Assembly: GCA_947073495.1 (NCBI GenBank)
Contig: CAMTMX010000011.1
Location: forward strand, 1-50,346
Direction of reading: 5' to 3'
Length of the DNA: 50,346 nucleotides
Origin: an uncultured Porphyromonadaceae bacterium
Lineage (GTDB): Bacteria > Bacteroidota > Bacteroidia > Bacteroidales > Muribaculaceae
In this document: positions 16,343 to 25,458 of the stretch, one piece after another
Position numbering within the stretch: position 1 is the stretch's first letter
Layout of the letters: each line of letters begins with the position of its first letter
Notes under the pieces: model-generated
The model's database searches: none
What the model saw: the letters and a program-made list of their open reading frames with translations, nothing else
Told to the model about the DNA's origin: nothing
Translations under genes and position numbers: made by a program

Positions 16343-18337
16343 TTATTTTGTAGCCGGCATATTAGCCTCGAGAGGCCAGTATGGGTTCTGATAGATTACA
16401 GACTCAGATGCAGTAGTGGCATCGGGAGAAGTAAGCATCATCTGATAGATAGGAATCGGGCGTAGGTAGTGAGCCATCTGCCAGGTAAGACCATCAAATG
16501 CATTGTTCATCTTAGCTTCGAACGGACGCATGTATTCTGAACGTTCAGGTGAAGAGATGGTTTCTTTCAATTTGGCTTCATCATACCATTTTTCCATAGG
16601 AGTTCCCCAGATGTGGAAACCTTCTACATGATATTTGGTAGTGATAAGCTGGTCGAGAGAACGCCAACGCTTGAGGTCCATCATACGGAAGCTCTCAGCC
16701 ATGAGTTCGCAACGACGTTCACGACGGATGTTATAGCGGACAGGGTCAATAACAATACCTGCAGTATAAGCACCCCAGTCAGTCTTTGCTTCAATGCTCA
16801 TGTCTGTAGCATTGATGGTTTTCTGGAAATCGGTATCCATACCTTCATTACGCGCACGCAATTTACGCCAATATTCCTGAGCTGTACCGTCAAGATTGCC
16901 ATAGCGCTCGTAATAAGCCTCAATGTAGTTAAGAAGAGCCTCGTTGCTGCGGAATACAGGGCATGCAGTGTAGTTGTCACCGTTGCCAGCCATGGAACTT
17001 CCATAATAGTTTCCTTTACGGAGAGCATAACCGGTAGTGTAGATATTCTCGACGTTTGAGTTAAGGATTTGAGGAACTTTCTCTTCTGCAACACCATGGT
17101 CACCGACTCCGTCGTTTACGAGGATGTTCATCTGTCCAGGCTCTTTGAGCTGAACGAAAAGACGGGGGTCACGGTTGAGACGTACATTGTGAAGAGTTTC
17201 GTCACCCTTGTACAGAGGACTTGCATAGATAGGAAGACCGTCTTCGCAAACGAAAGCATCTACCATACTGCGGGTTGTTCCGCAAGCGCGGTTACCCTGC
17301 TGAGCGTAAACCACGATATTGTGTACGATACCAAGACCACGGCTGTATTCACGCCACAAAAGAACTTCTTTATTTGTGGAAAGGTCGAGAGTGCCAAACA
17401 TTGCAAGCCATGGATTCTCAGACTCAAGCTGAGAAATAGCAGCGCCTTCAGTCTGAGGTACTATGCCTGTGTTTGGAGTGAGTTCAGCTTTGTCGCCTAC
17501 CACTTTTGCAGCTGCGATAGCCTGATCGAGGAACCAGTTTGCCTCAGCTTCAAGAGAACCTGTAGGGAACTGGTAGTTTGCGTTATAGTCTTTCTCTTTG
17601 CCCGGCCATCCTTCACCGTTGGGAACGAATGGAGTGTTGGCAAAGTTTTTCAACCATGTGCCGGTATAGAGAGCTACACGACTCTTGATGAGTTGAGCGA
17701 CATCAGCATTAATACGGGTTGTCGCAGCCTGGCTGCCTTTGAGCATGTCGTATGCAAGGTCAAGCTCCTCGAGAATGAAACGAGCTACCTCATTCATTGG
17801 TGAACGTTTGCTTGCTTCTGTCAAAACAGCAAGATCTTCAGCGAGACATGTCTTGATGATTGGGAAGTCACCATAACGCTGCATCATGATGAAATACTGA
17901 TATGCACGCAAGAAGTGCATTTCACCGATGTAGCGGCGAATCATCACGTCAGTACCTTGGATCTGTCCTGCCTCGTATTTAGGCAGAACCTGATCGAAGA
18001 AGTAGTTGATCGTATTGATGTTGGTGAAAGTGTAATTGTCGTTGTCAGACATTGAAGTTCTCCATTCACCCAGGATATACATTCCGTCTGCCACGTTGCT
18101 GACCATGTTGTCGGTGTTGAGGTCGCCGCCGTATGTACCATAACTCCAGTTTCCGCTTGAAGGAAGTATCGAGGTGTATAGATTGTTTGCATAAGCCTCA
18201 AGGTGAGCCTCCTTAGAGAAATATACCTCGGGAGTTGCTTGTGATAGAGGCTCCTTGTCAAGATAGTCGTTGCAGGAAGAGAAAGAACCTGCGACTACCA
18301 AGGCAAGAGCTGCTTGTATATATTTTTTAGTTTTCAT
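16343..18337 (-). CDS. SusD/RagB-family outer-membrane lipoprotein
   Basis: The surface glycan-binding partner that caps a SusC transporter. The 664-residue protein starts with a lipoprotein signal (MKTKKYIQAALALVVAGSFSSC, Cys22), followed by the typical NDYLDKEPLSQATPEVYF opening, TPR-like helices (MIRRYIGEMHFLRAYQYF), and the C-terminal RNEALLNYIEAYYE...IRRERRCELMAESFRMMDLKRW block that defines RagB/SusD. It begins 23 bp after the SusC stop, so the pair is one operon. It is longer than many SusD proteins (about 500-600), hinting at a larger ligand. The ligand cannot be told from sequence. Confidence 0.95.
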   Translation of the reverse strand: MKTKKYIQAALALVVAGSFSSCNDYLDKEPLSQATPEVYFSKEAHLEAYANNLYTSILPSSGNWSYGTYGGDLNTDNMVSNVADGMYILGEWRTSMSDNDNYTFTNINTINYFFDQVLPKYEAGQIQGTDVMIRRYIGEMHFLRAYQYFIMMQRYGDFPIIKTCLAEDLAVLTEASKRSPMNEVARFILEELDLAYDMLKGSQAATTRINADVAQLIKSRVALYTGTWLKNFANTPFVPNGEGWPGKEKDYNANYQFPTGSLEAEANWFLDQAIAAAKVVGDKAELTPNTGIVPQTEGAAISQLESENPWLAMFGTLDLSTNKEVLLWREYSRGLGIVHNIVVYAQQGNRACGTTRSMVDAFVCEDGLPIYASPLYKGDETLHNVRLNRDPRLFVQLKEPGQMNILVNDGVGDHGVAEEKVPQILNSNVENIYTTGYALRKGNYYGSSMAGNGDNYTACPVFRSNEALLNYIEAYYERYGNLDGTAQEYWRKLRARNEGMDTDFQKTINATDMSIEAKTDWGAYTAGIVIDPVRYNIRRERRCELMAESFRMMDLKRWRSLDQLITTKYHVEGFHIWGTPMEKWYDEAKLKETISSPERSEYMRPFEAKMNNAFDGLTWQMAHYLRPIPIYQMMLTSPDATTASESVIYQNPYWPLEANMPATK

Positions 18338-18360
18338 TTTATAATCTGAATTGACAGTTA

Positions 18361-21300
18361 TTAAAGAGTTACGTTAAGACCGAATGAGAGTGTACGGTTG
18401 AGAGGATAAGCGCAACCGCCCCAGCCTGAACCGATTGTCTCGGGGTCGAAGAGAGAAGAGAGGCTTGTGCCAGTCCAGAGGTTTTCGCCTGAGAAGTAGA
18501 AGCGGATAACCTGGAATCCGATCTTGTTGACGATGTGCTTGGGAAGTGAGTAGCCCACCTGAAGGTTCTTAAGACGGATGTAAGAAGCATCCTGGAGGTA
18601 ACGTGTCTGTACTTTTTTGTTCTTACCACCACCGGAGAACACCGGACGGGGATAATAAGAATCAGTATGAACTGAGTTGAGACCCTCTTTTACAGACCAA
18701 GAGTTTTCATCGCGGAAATAGTCTGCATGCTGGTGGAGACCCTGTGACCACCACATGTTGTCTTCGATACCCCAGAAGTAAGAGCTGCCCTGCCAGTAGT
18801 CACGTTTTGCCACACCCTGGAAGTAAACGCGAAGGTCGAAGCCTTTGTAATCAGCAGTAAGGTCGAGAGAGAACAACCAGCGGGGAGTGTTGTTACCGAT
18901 GAGCTTGAGGTCGCCGTGGTCACCAAGGGTGTTAGCGCCTGAGCTGATCTTGCCATCACCGTTGAGGTCTTTATACATGATGTCGCCTGCTGCCCAAAGA
19001 GTGCCGAGCTGGTCCTGATTTGTTGTGGCGAGGTGAGCCTGCATCTCCTCATTAGTTTTTGCAATACCAATTGTCTCATAACCCCAGATTTCACCAGTGT
19101 ATCTGCCTGTAATATAGTTGTCGAGAGACTGAGAGGGGTTGTTGGGATAGTTTGTAATCTTGATACGAGAGTCAGAGAGTACGAACTTGGCACCATAACC
19201 GAGACCGAATGAAGTGCGGTCATTCCAAGAGAGTTCGAAATCCCAACCGCTTGAACGGAGGTCAGTGTTGTTGGTCTTAGGAACAGAAGTACCGAGAGTA
19301 GAGGGAAGTTCCGGAGCGGGACCTACCATGTCTCTTGTGCTGCGGACGAAGTATTCAGCGCTACCGCGGAGACGGTTGTTGAAGAATGCGAAGTCAAGAC
19401 CGATGTTCCAGTTCACGATCTTCTCCCATCCAAGCATCTGAGAAACGAGACCGGGGAATCCTGCAGTGTTAGGCTGAGTGCCTCCCTGAAGCCATCCGCC
19501 GTTGCTCATGCCAAGTCCGATCACACGATAAGTCTGATACCAGTTTGTGGTGTTCTGGTTACCGAGTTTACCCCAAGATGCGCGGAGCTTAAGCTGGTTG
19601 CAAACATCTGAATACTCTTCCCAGAATTTCTCGTTGGCGATATTCCAACCTACAGAGAAAGAGGGGAGCCAGATCCAGCGACGGTCAGCGCGGAAACGGG
19701 AAGTACCGTCGTAACGGAGGTTAGCCTCGAAGAGGTAACGGCTGTCGTAGCTATAGTTGATACGTCCGAAGAAACCAGCAGTGTCCCATTCATATTTAGC
19801 GCCGTTTACAGAGGGAGTAACCTTATTGCCATCCCAGTCAAGACCGCTGGTGAGGTCTACTACGGGGAGGTTGTCAATGAGGATACCGTTACGCTGAAGA
19901 CCATAGACAAGCTGTTTCATGTTTTCAGTCTGGAAACCGAGCATTACATGGAAGTCATGTTTGTCTTGAATTGTCCAGTTATAGTTTGTGTAAAGGTTTA
20001 CGTTGAAGAAGTTTTCTTTTTTGTAATCCTCATGCACGTTGCTGCTCTTGTCGTATGCGTAAGGTTTGCCTGCCACGTTGTGGTTGTAAGTCACAAGCTT
20101 ATCCCAATGACGAGTGGCAGAAAGTACGCTGTAGTTCAACTCAGCGTGGATATCCCAACCCTTCATGGGGTAGAATGTCAGGTCAAGCTGGTTGATATTG
20201 CGGTCAGTCTGGGTTGTGTCCTTACCGCCTGTTGCAAGACCGAGAGCGGGTGACGGAGAATCATAGTAGAAACCGTTGTCATCATAGAGAGGCAGAGTAG
20301 GCCAGCCCTGACGTCCGATTGTCTGATAAAGGTTGTCTGTAAGAGTTGCGGGACGGATGAAGTCCTGACGGTTCCAGCGAGAGCTGAATCCAACTTTCAA
20401 CCAATCGTAAAGCTGAGCTGAGAAGCGACCTGTGACGTTGTATGTTTTCTTATCATTCTCACCGATGCGGAGTGAACCGTCCTGATTAGAGAAGTTGCCA
20501 GAGAAGTAGTAATTTACTTTCTCTGTGCCACCTGATACGGAGAGGTTGTGCTCCTGAGAGAAGTTGCTGCTCTTGAACACCTCGCCATACCAGTCAACAT
20601 TTGCGTTACCTTCAGCATAGCCGTCTTTCCAAAGACCGTTGTCACCGGCGGGAAGAACTGATGTGAGGTTGCCGTTGTAGTAATCGATGATTCTCTTGAG
20701 GTGGTCACCTTTGAAGTGAGGCGCCCAACCGTCGGTGTTCATACAGCCGTCGTTGAAGTATGAAACGAATGGAACAGACTCCATTGTGTGAGCGAGGTTG
20801 ATCGGGCTTGCCCAGCGGAATGAGTTCTGATAGCTTACCTGAGTCTTTCCTGCAGAACCTTTCTTGGTCTGGATAAGGATCACACCGAAAGGTGCGCGAG
20901 AACCGTAGATAGAAGCTGCAGCTGCGTCCTTGAGGACAGAGATGCTTTCAACGTCCTGAGGGTTGATGGCGTTGATGTCGCCTTCCATACCGTCGATAAG
21001 CACGAGGGGAGCGCCGCTTGAGCCGTCGCCGATAGTACCGTTACCACGGATGTTGATAGATGGGTTGCTGTCGAGGGCACCGCTACCGTTGTTGATCTGA
21101 AGACCGGGGACAGCACCCTGGAGAGCAACAGCCACGTTGTTGGTAGGACGGTCGTTAAGAAGTTTGGTGTCGACAGTGCTGACAGAACCGGTGAGGTTGA
21201 CTTTTTTCTGAGTGCCGAAGCCGACAACAACGACTTCATCAAGAACAGAAGATTCATCCTTGAGAGTAATTTTCATGTCGGGTTCAGCCTTGACCTCAGC

Positions 21301-21579
21301 AGTCTGGCAGCCCACGTAAGAGATTACGAGAGTTGCACCGCGCTTAACTTTAAGAGTGAAGTTTCCATCGATGTCGGTAGCTGTACCATTGGCCGTGCCT
21401 TTTTCCATAACAGTGGCACCGATGACCGGCTCACCGCTCTGGTCAAAGACCGTACCGGAAATGTTCATGACAGCGTCCTGTGCAGAAGCAGGGACGGCAG
21501 TCAAGACAGGAATTGCCGTCGCCAGTGTGGCGCCGCCAAGAGCAAGCAGACTTGCTACAAAAATTTTCCTTGCGTTCAT
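18361..21579 (-). CDS. SusC/RagA-family TonB-linked outer-membrane transporter
   Basis: Imports oligosaccharides or peptides across the outer membrane with energy from TonB. The 1072-residue protein has a signal peptide, a carboxypeptidase-like domain (ISGTVFDQSGEPVIGATVMEKGTANGTATDIDG), a TonB box region (LDEVVVVGFGTQKK), a plug (VNLTGSVSTVD...INPQDVESISVLKDAAAASIYGSRAPFGVILIQTKKG) and a 22-strand barrel ending RTLSFGLNVTL. It is full length and intact. No glycoside hydrolase lies next to it, so this is a bare SusCD pair. The divergent AraC-type gene is the likely regulator. Confidence 0.97.
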   Translation of the reverse strand: MNARKIFVASLLALGGATLATAIPVLTAVPASAQDAVMNISGTVFDQSGEPVIGATVMEKGTANGTATDIDGNFTLKVKRGATLVISYVGCQTAEVKAEPDMKITLKDESSVLDEVVVVGFGTQKKVNLTGSVSTVDTKLLNDRPTNNVAVALQGAVPGLQINNGSGALDSNPSINIRGNGTIGDGSSGAPLVLIDGMEGDINAINPQDVESISVLKDAAAASIYGSRAPFGVILIQTKKGSAGKTQVSYQNSFRWASPINLAHTMESVPFVSYFNDGCMNTDGWAPHFKGDHLKRIIDYYNGNLTSVLPAGDNGLWKDGYAEGNANVDWYGEVFKSSNFSQEHNLSVSGGTEKVNYYFSGNFSNQDGSLRIGENDKKTYNVTGRFSAQLYDWLKVGFSSRWNRQDFIRPATLTDNLYQTIGRQGWPTLPLYDDNGFYYDSPSPALGLATGGKDTTQTDRNINQLDLTFYPMKGWDIHAELNYSVLSATRHWDKLVTYNHNVAGKPYAYDKSSNVHEDYKKENFFNVNLYTNYNWTIQDKHDFHVMLGFQTENMKQLVYGLQRNGILIDNLPVVDLTSGLDWDGNKVTPSVNGAKYEWDTAGFFGRINYSYDSRYLFEANLRYDGTSRFRADRRWIWLPSFSVGWNIANEKFWEEYSDVCNQLKLRASWGKLGNQNTTNWYQTYRVIGLGMSNGGWLQGGTQPNTAGFPGLVSQMLGWEKIVNWNIGLDFAFFNNRLRGSAEYFVRSTRDMVGPAPELPSTLGTSVPKTNNTDLRSSGWDFELSWNDRTSFGLGYGAKFVLSDSRIKITNYPNNPSQSLDNYITGRYTGEIWGYETIGIAKTNEEMQAHLATTNQDQLGTLWAAGDIMYKDLNGDGKISSGANTLGDHGDLKLIGNNTPRWLFSLDLTADYKGFDLRVYFQGVAKRDYWQGSSYFWGIEDNMWWSQGLHQHADYFRDENSWSVKEGLNSVHTDSYYPRPVFSGGGKNKKVQTRYLQDASYIRLKNLQVGYSLPKHIVNKIGFQVIRFYFSGENLWTGTSLSSLFDPETIGSGWGGCAYPLNRTLSFGLNVTL

Positions 21580-21728
21580 TGATTAGTTATTAGTTCAGGT
21601 TAAGTTCCTAAATTATTTTTATCGTTAATTTGTTCTCGGAATGGCTTTTCATGACGTAGTGAAGAGTCGTTCACGGGTGAATTCACGGGATATTTGAAAC
21701 AATGGTTTGTAGTGTTACATCCAAAGTG

Positions 21729-21736
21729 CAAATTTA
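21729..21736 (-). promoter_or_regulatory. -7 element of the susCD operon
   Basis: Minus-strand TAAATTTG matches the consensus, but no -33 TTTG stands at the right distance, as expected for an activator-dependent promoter. The leader would be about 145 nt. Confidence 0.4.
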
Positions 21737-21798
21737 GATATTTTCACAATTCTTTTGAGTTGTTGATAATTCAAATAGGGTCTGATTTGTGTCAAAAT

Positions 21799-21826
21799 GT
21801 AAAGTGGTATTTTGTTGCGTAAAGTG
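21799..21826. promoter_or_regulatory. Direct repeat GTAAAGTG x2, candidate operator for the AraC-type regulator
   Basis: GTAAAGTG occurs at 21799-21806 and 21819-21826, 20 bp apart (two helical turns), between the divergent susC and regulator genes. A related AAAGTGCA is at 21723. Direct repeats two turns apart suit an AraC/HTCS-type dimer. The pair lies about 65-95 bp upstream of the susC -7 element. Confidence 0.4.
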
Positions 21827-21851
21827 CATTCGGAATGATTTTTTATTAATT

Positions 21852-21885
21852 TTTGTGAATATGTGAAATCTATTTGTTACTTTTG
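21852..21885 (+). promoter_or_regulatory. Promoter of the AraC-type regulator
   Basis: TTTG (21852-21855), a 22-bp spacer, then TACTTTTG (21878-21885). The spacer is one base longer than usual. Confidence 0.5.
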
Positions 21886-21958
21886 CAAATATTTCAAAAG
21901 AATATTAGCATTTTTTTGTTCTTGAAACTTCAAAATTTTAACCTTAAAGCCTAAAAAT

Positions 21959-22579
21959 GTGGAAAGAAATAATGAAACAAGATCAGGTTACTCAGCACAA
22001 GGACACACACTTACTCCTTCCATGCAGAAAATTGGCACAGGATTGGTTGAGGTGTCAGATATTTTGAAATGCTTAAAACAAGAAAACAATATAAATAATG
22101 ACATCCGCAAAAAACTTGATGAAGCATTATTGAAGGTAGAAATGTTGAGAAAATTTGTCAAGGAATCGAGAAGTGAGAGTGCAACGGATGCAAATCACAG
22201 GCGGACTCTTACAGAAAAACAAAGGGTGGAAATTGCCGACGAAATGCATAGACGCAATTTCCTCGCCAAAATAGATAATGCTATAATAGAGGGGATGAGT
22301 GGCGGCAACATAGATATTCAATGTCTTACAGACCGTCTTTGTATGAGCAGGAGCACTCTTTACAGGAGGATGAAAACATTGACGGGAATATCAGCCAACG
22401 AATATGTACGCAAGAAAAGAATGGAGATAGCTAAGGAACTTCTGATTGATGGAGATATTCCGGTGTCGGAAATAGCATTCAAAGTGGGATGCAGCAGCAT
22501 GTCTTATTTCCGTCAATCGTTCAAAGAGATTTATGGAGTGATTCCGAGCGAATATCTTCGTAGGTTGAAAAGCAGCTGA
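21959..22579 (+). CDS. AraC-type transcription regulator (HTCS-like output domain only)
   Basis: A 206-residue protein whose last 110 residues form a double helix-turn-helix: NIDIQCLTDRLCMSRSTLYR, MKTLTGISANEYVRKKRM, then VSEIAFKVGCSSMSYFRQSF and GVIPSEYLRR. This is closest to the C-terminal output domain of Bacteroidetes hybrid two-component systems, yet there is no sensor, kinase or receiver. The N-terminal 90 residues are polar and helical (a possible coiled coil) with no domain I recognise. The start is unsure: the frame opens with GTG at 21959, overlapping an out-of-frame ATG, and the first in-frame ATG is 22022. It is divergent from susC and probably controls it. Confidence 0.8.
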   Translation: MERNNETRSGYSAQGHTLTPSMQKIGTGLVEVSDILKCLKQENNINNDIRKKLDEALLKVEMLRKFVKESRSESATDANHRRTLTEKQRVEIADEMHRRNFLAKIDNAIIEGMSGGNIDIQCLTDRLCMSRSTLYRRMKTLTGISANEYVRKKRMEIAKELLIDGDIPVSEIAFKVGCSSMSYFRQSFKEIYGVIPSEYLRRLKSS

Positions 22580-22628
22580 TGGATTCGGCAGTCTTTGACT
22601 CCCGAGTGTTATGGGCTGATTGGTAATT

Positions 22629-22790
22629 CAACTTTCGCATGCGAAAGCTGAGGGTTATGAGGTTATAAGGTTAAAAGGTTAATCTACAATTGTGGATAGA
22701 TTTCAGGATTCTTTAAGGATCATATGTAAATATAACCCTTTAACCCCTTAACCTTCAAATCTTAAGTGAGCTTGTGAAATTTAAATTAGT
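22629..22790 (+). repeat. Composite intergenic repeat, copy 3
   Basis: A palindrome (CAACTTTCGC AT GCGAAAGCTG, one mismatch) is followed by degenerate octamers (22652-22683), the core (ACAATTGTGGATAGATTT...), the C-rich arm (ATAACCCTTTAACCCCTTAACC, about 22731-22752) and the tail CTTAAGTGAGCTTGTGAAA. The rest of the 22580-22924 gap is A/T-rich and ends in the hairpin at 22879. Confidence 0.8.
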
Positions 22791-22878
22791 AGTTGACAAT
22801 TATAGATAAGTAATTGGTGCTTTACCGCTGAGTTTTATCAAAATCCGAATTCCAAGAAAATTGAGTTTTATTAAACCA

Positions 22879-22929
22879 AACATGGTGTGGAAACATTTAT
22901 AAATTAAAATAAATCTTCCACACCATGTT
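22879..22929 (+). promoter_or_regulatory. Perfect hairpin covering the start codon of the patatin gene
   Basis: AACATGGTGTGGAA (22879-22892) and its exact complement (22916-22929) flank a 23-nt A/T-rich loop. The ATG at 22925 lies inside the right arm. The left arm carries another ATG (22882) that opens a seven-codon frame ending in the loop. In RNA the start codon would be paired. Confidence 0.65.
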
Positions 22930-25285
22930 GCATAAATTTTACTTAAAAAATATTATAATCGGCATCTCTATGTTGTTTGCCGTCGTTCTGTCGGAAGTTA
23001 CAGCCGGAGTCATTGTATCACCCGACACTGTCCCGGTTCCGAAGAATAGGGAAACTGTAGGTCTGGTATTAAGCGGGGGAGGCGCGAAGGGGATTGCCCA
23101 TGTGGGTGTGATAAAGGCACTCGAGGAAAATGATATCCCTATCGATTATATCACCGGCACATCAATGGGTGCCATAGTCGGCAGCCTTTACAGTTGTGGA
23201 TGGTCGCCTGAAAAAATGATGAATCTTTTCACTTCAGAAGATTTCCACAATTGGAGTACCGGCACTATAAATAAAAAAGAAGTATATTATTTCACCATTC
23301 CGGCACCTTCCCCGAAGTGGGTTTCTCTTAATGTCAATTTCAAAGATTCCACGGATATCGTGGGGCAGATCATACCGACTTCGCTTATCAATCCGATCCC
23401 CATGAATATAGAGTTTCTGAAACTCTATTCGCCCTACACAGAACAATGCGATGAAAATTTCAATAATCTTTTTGTACCGTTCCGGTGCGTCACCAGCGAT
23501 GTCTATCACAAACATAAAATAGTATGTAAATCCGGCTCCTTGGGTGATGCCGTCAGGGCATCGATGAGTTTTCCGCTTGTGTTCAAGCCGATCGAAATGG
23601 ACGGGGTGCTCGTCTATGATGGAGGTATCTACGACAATTTTCCGGTCAATGTGATGCAAAAAGATTTCAATCCGGATTTTATAATTGGAGTTTCGGTGTC
23701 GTCTGCCGATACGAAACCGATCAAAGGGGATGTCTACAGCCAGCTTGAAGACATGATCATCCAGAACAACGACTATAATCTTCCGGCAGAAGACGGGGTG
23801 AAGATTCAGGTTCCTGTTTTAAATTTTGGAGTCCTTGATTTCGGACAAGCAAAGGAAATCTATTCAATCGGATATAAGACAGGCATGGCAATGGTCGATT
23901 CTATCAAGCATCGTATTTCTGCAAGGGAGAGTATGAAGGAGGTGGAAAGGCGAAGGGAAATCTTTGCAGAGAATACTCCGGTCGTGACATTCGATTCAGT
24001 TGAGGTGACAGGTGCCAAACCTGGACAGGCAAGATTTCTTGAATATCTTTTTGACAATGGTAGACCGGGATTCCCTATAGGTATGGAGCAGGTGCAAAAT
24101 GCCTATTATCGAGCCGTTACGGATGGGAAATTGTCAGATCTTCTCCCTCAGGCAAAGTTTGGTAAAGATGGTCATAATACTCTTTTGCTTGAGGCAACGG
24201 TTAAAAACCCATGGAGTCTTGGCGTTGGCGGCTGGGTTTCGTCGTCAACCAACAGCATGCTTTATCTGACATTCGGCTATCACACCCTGAGCTTCAACAG
24301 CCTCGATGTGGATTTCGGGGGATGGATAGGTCAGTCTTATTATGCGGCTCAACTGAGTGCCAAATTTGCAATGCGTAGCGCATTGCCTTCATACATGGAA
24401 CTCAGTGGGGTGGTGAGCAGACAAAAATATTATGATTCTGAGCTACTTTTCTATCAAAGCGGTACACCCTCGTTTATTACTGATCTGCAAGGCTTTTTCC
24501 GTCTGAACTACTGCTTTGCAATAGGGAGAATGGCAAAGGGGTTTGCCAACGTGTCGTATGGATGGGAAAGCAACGATTATTTTCCATACAATCAAGGAGA
24601 TTTCGCTGGGGCAAAGAAGGATAGGAGCCATTACCGGATTGCTGCGTTTAAGACGGGCGTGGAACTGAATACGCTCAACGACCAGATGTATCCTTCTTCA
24701 GGAAAGGAATGGAAGTTGAATGTCTTGCTCAGCCACGAGCAGAATAAGTTTATATCCGGCAGTCCGGATGGATCAGCCAGTGATTGGAAGACACATTTAA
24801 GTGCATCGGCGGAGTTATTATGGAAGCATTATTTTGGGATTCATAAAAAATTCAGGCTCGGGACAATGATCAATGGCATAGCGACATTGCAAAACGTGTA
24901 TCAAAATTATACAGCCACACTCATCCATGCTCCAGGTTTTGCACCAACACCATCCACACGTAATTATTTTAATGTGGCATTTCGTTCCGACAATTACGGC
25001 GCAATCGGTTTGTCGCCGGTATGGACACCGTTCAGCCGGGCACAATTGAGAGGGGATTTTTTCGGATATTTCCCAATAAGAAATGTGGAGCCTGATGAAA
25101 ACGGGATGGCGAAATTTCAAGGATGGTTTAAAAAACCACAATTTATAGGAGAGGTGGCTGCTGTTTACAATTTTCCGTTCGCAAGTCTGTCAGTCTATGT
25201 AAATTATCTAACATCCCCTAAACGCAACTGGAATTTCGGTATCAATTTCGGACTCTATTTCCAGGCTCCGAAGCTCTTAAGATAG
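22925..25285 (+). CDS. Patatin-like phospholipase with C-terminal outer-membrane barrel (PlpD-like)
   Basis: A 786-residue exported protein. After a signal peptide (about 1-28) comes a patatin domain with the oxyanion loop SGGGAKG (50-56), nucleophile Ser80 in GTSMG, and YDGG (Asp near 232), the Ser-Asp dyad. Residues about 345-420 look like a POTRA domain (VTFDSVEVTGAKPGQARFLEYLF), and the rest alternates as in BamA/FadL-like barrels, ending FGINFGLYFQAPKLLR. This is the type V-D autotransporter-like layout of PlpD proteins, with the lipase on the periplasmic or surface side. Phospholipid is the expected substrate. The gene stands alone. Confidence 0.92.
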   Translation: MLHKFYLKNIIIGISMLFAVVLSEVTAGVIVSPDTVPVPKNRETVGLVLSGGGAKGIAHVGVIKALEENDIPIDYITGTSMGAIVGSLYSCGWSPEKMMNLFTSEDFHNWSTGTINKKEVYYFTIPAPSPKWVSLNVNFKDSTDIVGQIIPTSLINPIPMNIEFLKLYSPYTEQCDENFNNLFVPFRCVTSDVYHKHKIVCKSGSLGDAVRASMSFPLVFKPIEMDGVLVYDGGIYDNFPVNVMQKDFNPDFIIGVSVSSADTKPIKGDVYSQLEDMIIQNNDYNLPAEDGVKIQVPVLNFGVLDFGQAKEIYSIGYKTGMAMVDSIKHRISARESMKEVERRREIFAENTPVVTFDSVEVTGAKPGQARFLEYLFDNGRPGFPIGMEQVQNAYYRAVTDGKLSDLLPQAKFGKDGHNTLLLEATVKNPWSLGVGGWVSSSTNSMLYLTFGYHTLSFNSLDVDFGGWIGQSYYAAQLSAKFAMRSALPSYMELSGVVSRQKYYDSELLFYQSGTPSFITDLQGFFRLNYCFAIGRMAKGFANVSYGWESNDYFPYNQGDFAGAKKDRSHYRIAAFKTGVELNTLNDQMYPSSGKEWKLNVLLSHEQNKFISGSPDGSASDWKTHLSASAELLWKHYFGIHKKFRLGTMINGIATLQNVYQNYTATLIHAPGFAPTPSTRNYFNVAFRSDNYGAIGLSPVWTPFSRAQLRGDFFGYFPIRNVEPDENGMAKFQGWFKKPQFIGEVAAVYNFPFASLSVYVNYLTSPKRNWNFGINFGLYFQAPKLLR

Positions 25286-25294
25286 TTTTTTTAA

Positions 25295-25452
25295 TACGTA
25301 ATTCATAATGCATAATGCATAATCAATTAATTTTCAATTCATAATGCATAATCAGTTAAAATAGGTTTAATTTGTAATTGTTGATTCTCAATATAATTGG
25401 ATTAGATCATGCATTATGCATTGAGCATTATGAATTGAGCATAATGCATTGA
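25295..25452. repeat. A/T-rich ATTCATAATGCATAAT repeats in both orientations
   Basis: ATTCATAATGCATAATGCATAATCA and variants on the left (25295-25350) meet their complements (TGCATTATGCATTGAGCATTATG...) on the right (25410-25450). They could fold into a long weak hairpin. It lies between the convergent patatin and apbE genes and may act as a terminator. Confidence 0.65.
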
Positions 25453-25458
25453 TAAGGC

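Noticed and set aside
22879-22929. Invertible promoter bounded by the 14-bp inverted repeat
   Set aside because: The segment between the arms is only 23 bp with no promoter motif, and no invertase gene is in the window.
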